From: Bryobacterales bacterium
GTDB lineage: Bacteria > Acidobacteriota > Terriglobia > Bryobacterales > Bryobacteraceae
Direction: 5' to 3'
Assembly: GCA_003142185.1 (NCBI GenBank)
Contig: PLOR01000009.1
Span: forward strand, 133,694 to 179,417
Length of the DNA stretch: 45,724 nt
Shown here: piece after piece, positions 35,288-45,200 of the stretch
Layout of the letters: every line of letters starts with the position of its first letter
Numbering within the stretch: the first letter of the stretch is position 1
Notes under the pieces: generated by a model
Told to the model about the DNA's origin: nothing
The model's database searches: none
What the model saw: only the letters and a program-made list of their open reading frames with translations
Made by a program: the position numbers and the translations under genes

Positions 35288-36124
35288 ATGTTGAAGGCAC
35301 CCCTCCAGAAACTCGGGACGGAACGGACGGACGAAGGTCTTTACGGTGACGGACGGGCTTGCGCCCAAGTGGACCGAACGCAGATCGATGGAGGCAGTGG
35401 CCCGGGCCGCGTGGCCGTAGTGACCGGGGCTGGCAGCGGAGTCGGGCGTGCCTTAGCGATCGCACTGGCGCGCGAAGGGGTGGCGGTATGTCTCGTCGGG
35501 AGAGATCCGATCAAGCTGGCAGCGACCGCAGCCGTCGCCCGGCCGTTCTCACCGGTGACCGAATTCCAAATCGATTTGACTGTTGAAGACGCTCTCCAGC
35601 CGCTCATGCAGCACCTGGAGAGAGGAGCTGGCAGACTGGATGTTCTGATTCACTGTGCCGGCGTGATTCAACAGGATCCGATGGAACGCGCCCGCCTTAC
35701 CGACTTCGACTTCCAATATGCCACCAACGTCCGCGCTCCATACGCGTTGACCCAGCGCCTGCTTCCTTCGTTGATGGCAGCCCGTGGGCAGATTGTGTTC
35801 ATCAACTCCAGCGTCGGGTTGACCGCCAAACGGCCGGACATAGGCCAATATGCCGCGACAAAACACGCTTTGAAAGCGATCGCGGACAGTTTGCGGGAAG
35901 AGGTTAATCCAAAAGGACTTCGTGTGCTTACGGTATATTTGGGCCGCACAGCCACGCCGATGCAAGAAACCATCAGCAGGCAAGAGGGACGCGCCTATCA
36001 CCCAGAAACCCTTCTGCAACCGGAGGACGTCGCTTCGGTGGTTCTTAATGCACTGATGCTTCCGCCGACGGCGGAGGTGACGGATATTTCCATTCGCCCC
36101 ATGGCGAGACCCAAGGGTAATTGA
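35288..36124 (+). CDS. Classical SDR oxidoreductase
   Basis: The protein (about 278 residues) has GRVAVVTGAGSGVGRALAIALAREG (TGxxxGxG cofactor site), LIHCAGVIQQDP, the catalytic serine in INSSVGL, and Y-x-x-x-K in QYAATKHALKA. It is therefore an intact NAD(P)-dependent reductase or dehydrogenase. About 40 polar residues precede the Rossmann domain, more than usual, and the exact start is uncertain. It is the last gene before the giant surface-protein gene and may reduce a keto sugar of the cluster or act on something unrelated; its substrate cannot be read. Confidence 0.85.
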   Translation: MLKAPLQKLGTERTDEGLYGDGRACAQVDRTQIDGGSGPGRVAVVTGAGSGVGRALAIALAREGVAVCLVGRDPIKLAATAAVARPFSPVTEFQIDLTVEDALQPLMQHLERGAGRLDVLIHCAGVIQQDPMERARLTDFDFQYATNVRAPYALTQRLLPSLMAARGQIVFINSSVGLTAKRPDIGQYAATKHALKAIADSLREEVNPKGLRVLTVYLGRTATPMQETISRQEGRAYHPETLLQPEDVASVVLNALMLPPTAEVTDISIRPMARPKGN

Positions 36125-36149
36125 ACTGTGAAACGGTGCAGAGTTTCGA

Positions 36150-36182
36150 GGCGGTGGCCGAGTTGGCTGCGACGCGACCGCC
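36150..36182 (+). other. Weak inverted repeat before the giant gene
   Basis: GGCGGT (36150-36155) and ACCGCC (36177-36182) could pair over a 21-nt loop in the 105-nt gap between the SDR and the giant gene. There is no T tract, and no promoter I can name in the gap. It may be a weak 3'-end hairpin of the polysaccharide transcript. Confidence 0.2.
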
Positions 36183-36217
36183 GTTGCCGCTGAATGATGC
36201 CGGAAGACGATCGGAGT

Positions 36218-36221
36218 GAGG
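36218..36221 (+). promoter_or_regulatory. Ribosome binding site of the giant gene
   Basis: GAGG lies 8 nt before the first of two consecutive ATG codons at 36230. It supports 36230 as the start and places a normal signal peptide at the N-terminus. Confidence 0.6.
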
Positions 36222-36229
36222 TAAGAGAG

Positions 36230-39200
36230 ATGATGAACAATTCGCTGGTCCGTGCGGGTCTCGCGCAGGGCAAGACCATCCGCCTTGCAGTGTGTGGCAT
36301 TGCGGTCCTTATGTGCTGGCTCAACCCGGCAACGTTGTCTGCCGCGTCTACCATCACCTACGTACAAGGCAATAACTCCGATCCGCAAGCGTCGAACACG
36401 TCGGTGAAGGTCACCTACACAGCCGCACAGGTCGCCGGCGACCTCAACGTCATCGCCGTGGGGTGGAATGACAGTACAGCCACGGTCAGCACCGTCACGG
36501 ATACGACCGGCAACGTATACACCCGAGCAGTCGGACCGACGGTTATCTCCGGTCTCGAGTCACAATCCATCTATTACGCAAAGAACATCGCCGCGGCGAC
36601 GGCGGGAGCGAACAGCGTCACGGTGACGTTCTCCGCTGCCGCAGCGTTTCCGGACATTCGGATCCTCGAGTATAGCGGTGCAGATCCAAATAACCCGGTG
36701 GATGTGACGGCAGCGGCTTCGGGCAACAGCGCTACCAGCAGCAGCGGCGCTGTAACGACGACCAACTCGACCGATCTGCTTTTTGGCGCCAACATGGTTC
36801 AAACCTCGACCACTGGTCCGGGCACCGGCTTCGCAAGCCGCATGCTGACGTCGCCTGACGGCGATATTGCCGAGGACGAGATGGTCACTGCCACGGGCAG
36901 CTATAGCGCCACCGCTCCGCTTACTTCCGGCCAGTGGATCATGCAGATGGTCGCTTTCCGCACGCCGGCGGGCGGCACAGGTGCGCCTACGGTGAGCAGT
37001 GTATCGCCGAATAGCGGGACGACCGCAGGCGGGACAGCAGTTACGATCACGGGGACGAACTTCGCCACGGGAGCCACGGTGACGTTTGGAACGGCGGCAG
37101 CGACCAACGTGGCTGTGGTCAACAGCACAACCGTTGCGGCCACAACTCCAGCGGGAAGCGCTGGCGCAGTGACGGTAACAGTCACGGTCAGCGGGCAGAG
37201 CGGGAGCTTGGCCAGTGGTTTTACCTACGCTCTTGCGCCGACGGTGACCAGCGTATCGCCGAACAGCGGGTCGACTTTGGGCGGGACAGCAGTCACAATC
37301 ACGGGGACTAACTTCGCCGCGGGAGCGACGGTAACGTTCGGCGCGACGGCGGCGACCAGCGTGGTGGTGGTCAGCAGCACCTCGATCACAACCACAACTC
37401 CGGCGGGAAGCGCCGGTGCAGTTACGGTGACGGTGACCGTTGGCGGCCAAAGCGGAAGTCTAACCAGCGGATTCACCTATGCAGTTTTCCCAACGGTGAG
37501 CAGTGTTTCGCCAATTGGCGGACCGACGGCGGGCGGAACAGCAGTCACGATCACGGGCACTAGCTTTGCCACGGGAGCAACAGTGACGTTCGGCGCGACG
37601 GCGGCGACCAACGTGGTGGTGGTCAGCAGCACCTCGATCACGGCTACCTCTCCGGCGGGCAGCCCGGGTGCGGTAACGGTGACAGTGACGGTCAGCGGGC
37701 ACAGCGGCAGCCTGGCTAATGGGTTCACCTATACCGTTGCGCCGACAGTGACCGCCGTTTCGCCGAACAGCGGGTCGACGGCGGGCGGAACAGCGGTCAC
37801 GATCACAGGAACAAACTTCGCCACGGGAGCTACCGTAACGGTTGGCGGAGCAGCGGCGACGAGCGTGGTGGTGGTGAGCGGAACCCAGATCACGGCGACG
37901 ACCCCGGCGGGCAGTGCGGGAGCAGTGACAGTTACAGTGACGAATCTGGGCGCACAGAGCGGGAGCCTAGCCAGCGCGTTCACCTATGTGACGTCGGGCA
38001 CTCCGAGCGCGCCTACCAACCTGACGGTTGCCGCAGGCGGCCCCGGGCCAACCTATGTTAGTGGCCAAGGGTATTACAATACGACATCTTTAACTACCCA
38101 CACCACTGCATCGTTTAATAGCACCGGCGGCGATCTGGTACTGCTGTTCGCTTCCTCTCATGCCGGCGTTGCGTTTACTCCGAGCGATAGCTTGGGCAAC
38201 ACTTGGATCCCGATAGCTGGGCCGACCAGCACGGTGTTGGGTTTCGATTTGCGTTCGCAGGTGTGGTATGCTCCGCATCCTACGGTTGGCGCCGCTCAGA
38301 CGGTTACCATGAACCTGTCAATAGCGCAGCCTCTGGTGATGTCGATTGTAGTTGTGAAAGGCTCGAACGGCTCTTCGCCGATTAACGCGATATCCCTCGT
38401 TGGCAGCGACAACGGAACCTCAAGCATCAACGTCATCAGTCCGAGCATAACCACCACGGGCACAAACGATCTGCTGGTTGGTTTTGTGAAGACCAATGGT
38501 ACAGAGACTTTCACCGCTGGGCCAGGGTTCACACTGCAAGCGGCGACAACCGTGTTAAACCTCACCGGCGAGACAGAACTAGAAGCGGCAGCGGGCACTT
38601 ATGACGCAACATTCACGCTCAGCACGGGCGTTACCTGGCAATCCGTGGTGGGAGCGGTAAACAACAATCCGAACCAGACGACGTTATCCTGGACGTCGTC
38701 CACCGAGGCCGGCGGCACCATCAGCCAGTATTTGGTGGAGCGCTGCCAGGGCGCCGGATGCACCAGCTTCGCGCAGATCGGAACGTCTACCACTACCACA
38801 TACAACGACACGGGACTGACGGCGTCCACCAGCTATAGCTATCGGGTGCGGGCCGAAGACACAGCCAGCAACCTGGGGCCATACTCAAGCGTGGTGACAG
38901 CCGCGACTGCGGCTCCGATTCCCTCGCTGCCGGGAAATCTGACCGCAACGGTAGCATCGGGCACTCAAGTCAATCTCGCGTGGGTTGCATCGTCGGAAAC
39001 GGGCGGGACGGTCAGCAGTTACCTGGTGCAACGCTGCCAGGGCGCGGGTTGCACCAACTTCGCGCAGGTTGGAACGTCCGCAACCAACACATACAACGAC
39101 ACAGGACTGGCAACCGGCAACAGCTACAGCTACCGGGTGCAGGCCAGCGACACGGCCGGGGGCCTGAGCCCATTCTCCAACGTGGTTAGCGCTACTCCGG

Positions 39201-42200
39201 GTCCGTCGACGGCACCCAGCGGTTTGACGGCGACGGCGGCCAGCATGGTTCAGATCAACCTGAGCTGGACAGCATCAACGAGCAGTGTCGGCCTGGCGAA
39301 TTATATTGTGCAACGATGCCAAGGGGCAGGCTGCACGAACTTCGCGCAGGTAGCGTCATTTGCGGCGACCACGACGACGTACAGCGACACGGGTCTGGCG
39401 GCCGGCACCAGCTATAGCTACCAGGTGCAGGCCAGCGACACGGCTGGGGGCCTGAGCCCATTCTCCAACGTAGCCACGGCGACCACGCTTTCGTCAGCCA
39501 CGGCGATTACCTACGTGCAGGGCGCCTACACCACACCACAATCGTCCGTGACGACCGCCAGTGTCGCATTCACGGCCGCGCAGGCCGCCGGGGATCTCAA
39601 CGTCGTGGTGGTGGGATGGAACAATAGCACGGCCACCGTCAGCTCGGTCACCGACACGAGCCACAACACCTACACTCTCGCTGTGGGCCCCACGATCCAG
39701 AGCGGAGTCGCGACGCAGTCGATTTACTTCGCCAAGAACATTGTGGCTGCCGGCGCCGGCGCAAACTCGGTCACCGTGACTTTTTCGGCTGCCGCGGCGG
39801 AGCCCGACATCCGCATTCTCGAATACACCGGAGCCGATCCCAACAACCCAGTGGACGTGACGGCTGCTAGCAGCGGCAGCAGCGCAACCAGCAGCAGCGG
39901 GTCCGCAACCACGACCAATGCGACGGATTTGATCTTCGGCGCCAACCTGGTTCAAACCACGACCACCGGTCCGGGCACTGGCTTCACCAGCCGCATGCTG
40001 ACGTCGCCCGACGGCGATATCGCCGAGGATGAGATGGTTACCGCCACGGGTAGCTATAGCGCCACCGCACCGCTTACTTCCGGACAGTGGATCACGCAGA
40101 TGGTTGCCTTCCGCACACCATCCGCAGGCTCAACTGCGCCAACAGTGAGTAGCGTGTCGCCGAACACAGGATCGACGGCCGGCGGGACCGCAGTTACCAT
40201 CACCGGAACAAACTTCGCCACGGGAGCGACGGTGACGTTTGGAACGGCAGCGGCGACCAATGTAGTGGTAGTGAGCGCCACCCAGATAACCGCGACAACT
40301 CCGGCAGGGGCCGCCGGTGCGGTGACGGTGACAGTGACCGTCAGCACGAAGAGCGGAAGCCTGACTAATGCGTTCACCTACGTTATTCCCCCAACGGTGA
40401 CCAGCGTATCGCCGAATACCGGGTCGACGGGAGGCGGAACAGCAGTTACCATCACCGGGACCAACTTTGCCACGGGAGCGACGGTGACATTCGGTACAGC
40501 AGCGGCGACCAACGTAGTGGCGGTGAGCAGCACCTCAATCACGGCTACGGCTCCGGCCGGAAGCGCCGGTGCGGTGACGGTGACAGTGACCGTCAGTGGG
40601 GTGAGCGGCAGCCTGGCCAGCGGGTTCACCTATGCAGTCATTCCGGCGGTAACCAGTGTCTCGCCGAATACCGGGTCGACGGCGGGCGGGACAGCAGTTA
40701 CCATCACGGGAACGAACTTCGCCACAGGCGCCACGGTGACGTTTGGCGCGGCTGCGGCGACCAATGTGGTGGTAGTGAGCGCGACCCAGATAACCGCCAC
40801 GACTCCGGCGGGAAGCGCCGGTGCGTTGACGGTCACGGTGACCGTCAACGGACAGAGCGGAAGCTTGGCCAGTGGGTTTACCTATGCACTTCCGCCGACG
40901 GTGACCAGTGTGTCGCCGAATACAGGGTCGACTTTGGGCGGGACAGCAGTCACCATCACGGGGGCGAACTTCGCCGCGGGAGCCACGGTGACGTTTGGAT
41001 CAACGGCAGCAACCAGCGTAGTGGTGGTGAGCAGTACCTCAATCACCGCTACAACTCCGGCCGGAAGCGCCGGTGCGGTGACAGTGACGGTGACCGTTGG
41101 CGGCCAAAGCGGAAGCCTGGCCACCGGGTTTACGTACGCGGCTTTTCCAACGGTGACCAGTGTATCGCCGAATAGCGGGCCGACGGCGGGCGGGACAGCA
41201 GTCACTATCACGGGGACGAACTTTGCCACGGGAGCGGCGGTGACGTTTGGAGCGACTGCTGCGACCAACGTTGTGGTAGTGAGCGCGACCCAGATCACTG
41301 CCACAACTCCAGCGGGAACCGCGGGAGCGGTAACGGTCACAGTAACAGTCAACGGGCACAGCGGAAGCTTGGCCAGTGGGTTCACCTATTCGGCTCCGCC
41401 GACAGTGACCGGTATATCGCCAAATAGCGGCTTGACGGCGGGCGGGACAGCAGTAACCATCACCGGGACGAGCTTCGCCACGGGAGCGACCGTGACGTTT
41501 GGGGCGACGGCGGCGACCAACGTAGTCATAGTGAGCGCGACTCAAATCACGGCAACAACTCCAGCGGGAAGCGCCGGTGCGGTCACGGTAACAGTAACGG
41601 TCGGCGGGCAAAGCGGAAGCTTGGCCGCTGGGTACACCTATGTACTCGCCACCATGATTAGCTTTGTGCAGGGCAACTCTGCCACTCCACAATCAAGCCA
41701 AACCAGTGTCCCAGTCACCTTCACCTCGGCACAGACCGCCGGCCACCTCAACGTGGTGGTAGTTGGTTGGAACGATAGCGCTGCGACAGTCACCTCGGTC
41801 ACCGACACGAGCCACAACACCTACACACTCGCGGTAGGTCCCACCATTCAAAGCGGAGTCGCCGCCCAGTCGATTTACTATGCAAAGAACATCCTGGGGG
41901 CAGCCGCTGGAGCGAATGTCGTCACCGTGACTTTCTCAGTCGCCGCGGGGTACCCCGACATCCGCGTCCTGGAGTACACAGGCGCGGATCCCAATGCTCC
42001 AGTAGACGTGACGGCCGCCAGCAGCGGCAGTAGCGCTACCAGCAGCAGCGGCGCGGTTACCACGACCAACGCGACCGATCTGCTTTTCGGCGCCAACCTG
42101 GTTCAAACCGCGACCACCGGTCCGGGAACTGGCTTCACCAGTCGCCTGCTGACCGTGCCGGATGCCGATATCGCCGAGGACGAGATGGTCACCGCCGTCG

Positions 42201-45200
42201 GCAGCTACAGCGCCACCGCACCGATCAATTCCGGGCAGTGGATCATGCAGATGGTGGCCTTCCGCACTCCCACGGTTCCGCCGACGGTGACCAGCGTGTC
42301 GCCGAACAGCGGTACGAATCTGGGCGGGACAGCAGTCACGATCACGGGGGCGAACTTCGCCGCCGGAGCGACGGTGACGGTTGGCGCGACGGCGGCAACC
42401 AACGTAGTGGTAGTGAGCGCCACGCAGATCACCGCCACAACTCCAGTGGGAATCGCGGGACCGGCAACCGTGACGGTGACGGTGAACCAGCAAAGCGGCA
42501 GCTTGGCCAGTGGGTTCACCTATGTACTTATCCCAACGGTAACCAGCGTTTTGCCGAATAGCGGCGCAACCGTGGGCGGGACGGCAGTCACGATTACAGG
42601 AACGAACTTCGCCTCGGGAGCGAGCGTGACGTTCGGCGGTACGGCGGCAACCAACGTGGCGGTGGCAAGCGCGACGCAACTCACGGCCACCGCTCCAGCA
42701 GGGACCGCCGGCGCCGTTACGGTGACCGTAACTGTCGCCGGCCAGAGCGGCAGCTTGGCCAGTGGGTTCACGTATCTCATTATCCCAACCGTAACCAGCG
42801 TTTCGCCGAGCGGCGGGCCGACAGCGGGCGGGACAGCGGTTACGATTACGGGGACGAACTACGCCGTGGGGGCGACCGTGACGTTTGGCGCGACGGCCGC
42901 GACCAACGTGGTGGTGGTAGGCGCCACCCAGATCACCGCGACAGCTCCAGTGGGAAGTGCGGGACCGGTGACGGTGACAGTAACGTCCGGCGGGCAAAGC
43001 GGCAGCTTGGCCAGTGGGTACATCTATACCCTTCCGCCGACAGTGACCGCTGTGTCGCCGAATAACGGGCCGACCGGCGGCGAGACACCGGTCACGATCA
43101 CGGGAACGAATTTTGCCACGGGAGCTACCGTGACGGTTGGCGGAACGGCGGCAACGAGTGTGGTGGTGGTAAGCGGAACCCAGATCACGGCGACAACCCC
43201 GGCGGGTAGCGCGGGAGCAGCGACGGTGACGGTGACGAATCTCGGAGTACCGAGCGGGAGCTTGGCGAGCGCGTTCACCTATGTGGTAACTCCGACCGCG
43301 CCTACCGGATTGACGGTTGCCGGAGGTGGCCCCGGCCCAACCTATGTTAGTGGCCAAGGTTACTACAGCGATCCCTTTTTGACCGCCCACACGACTGCCC
43401 CGTTCGACAGTACCGGTGGCGATCTGATACTGGTGTTCGCCTCCTGTCATAATGGTGTTACCTTTACCCCAAGCGATAGCTTTGGCAACACTTGGATCTC
43501 AATAGCTGGACCAACCAACACAGCGGTGGGTTCCGATTTACGTTCACAGGTGTGGTACGCGCCGCATCCGACTGTCGGCGCCGGTCAGACCGTTACCATG
43601 AGCGTTTCGATAGCGCAGCCCCTGGTGATGTCGGTCATTGTCGTGAAAGGCTCGAACACTTCTTCGCCAATTGACGCGATATCCCTCATTGGCGCCGACA
43701 ACGGAACCAATTCCGACAACATCGTCAGCCCGAGCTTAACCACGACCAGCGCAAACGATCTGCTGGTTGGTTTCGTAAAGACCTACGGTGTGGAGGATTT
43801 CACCGCCGGCTTAGGCTTCACGCTGCAGTCGGCGGCAACCGTGTTGAATCTTACTGCCGAGACCGGAGCCGCGGCAACGCCTGGCAGTTATGACGCGACC
43901 TTTACAACAAGCGTACATGGCAGTTGGCAATCCGTGATTGGAGCGGTAACCAACAATCCGAACCAGACGACGTTATCCTGGACCGCGTCCACGGAGACCG
44001 GCGGCGGAACCATTAGCCAATACCTGGTGGAGCGCTGCCAGGGCGCGGGATGCAGCAGCTTCGCGCAAATCGGAACGTCTACCACTACTACGTACAATGA
44101 CACCGGATTGACGGCATCCACCAGCTACAGCTATCGGGTCCGGGCCGAAGACACAGTCAGCGTGCTGGGCCCGTATTCCAGCGTTTTCACGCTCACAACA
44201 CCGGCTCAGATTCCCTCGCTGCCGGGAAATCTCACGGCAACGGCGGCATCCACCACGCAGATGAACCTCGCGTGGGTTCCATCGACGGAAACGGGCGGAA
44301 CGGTTGGCAGTTACCTGGTACAGCGCTGCCAGGGCGCGGGATGCACCAACTTTGCGCAGATCGGAACGTCCGCCACCGCCACGTACAGTGACACGAACCT
44401 TTCCGCTACCACCAGCTACAGGTACCGGGTGCAAGCGAGCGACACGGCAGCCAACCTGGGCCCATTTTCCAACCTTGCCACGACCACCACACTAGGTCCG
44501 CCGACCGCACCCGCGAATCTGACAGCGGCAGCGGCCAGCATGGTCCAGATCAGCCTGAACTGGACGGCATCCGCAACCGGTGTTGGCCTGGCAAACTATA
44601 TTGTGCAACGCTGCCAGGGGACTGGCTGCACGAACTTCGTGCAGGTGGCGTCATTCCCGGCGGCCACTAACGCCGTCCCGCCGATTCCAGTCACCACGTA
44701 CACCGACACGGGCCTGGCGGGCGGTACAACTTACAGCTACCAGATACAGTCCAGCGATACCAACGCAGCACTGAGCCCATTTTCCAACGGGGCTACCGCG
44801 ACCACGCTTTCGTCGGCCACAGCGATTAACTACGTGCAGGGCGCCTACTCCGTACCGCAATCACCCCAGACCATTGTCACTGTCGGATTCACGGCCGCAC
44901 AGGCCGCCGGGGATCTCAATGTGGTGGTGGTGGGATGGAGCGATAGCACGGCCACGGTCAGCTCGGTCACCGACAAGAGTGGCAATACTTACACGCTCGC
45001 GGTGGGCCCGACGATCCAGAGTGGAGTCGCGTCGCAGTCGATTTACTACGCCCAGAACATTGCGGCCGCCGCTGCCGGTGCAAATTCCGTCACGGTGACT
45101 TTCTCGGTTGCCGCGCTGTACCCCGACATCCGCATTCTGGAATACACCGGAGCCGATCCCAACAACCCAGTGGACGTGACGGCCGCCAGCAGCGGCAGCA

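Noticed and set aside
36560-43450. Many long minus-strand open frames under the TIG arrays, some over 500 codons
   Set aside because: They repeat with the 252-bp period, encode Arg/His-rich or VTVTV-type low-complexity sequence, and are the antisense of one continuous plus-strand gene.
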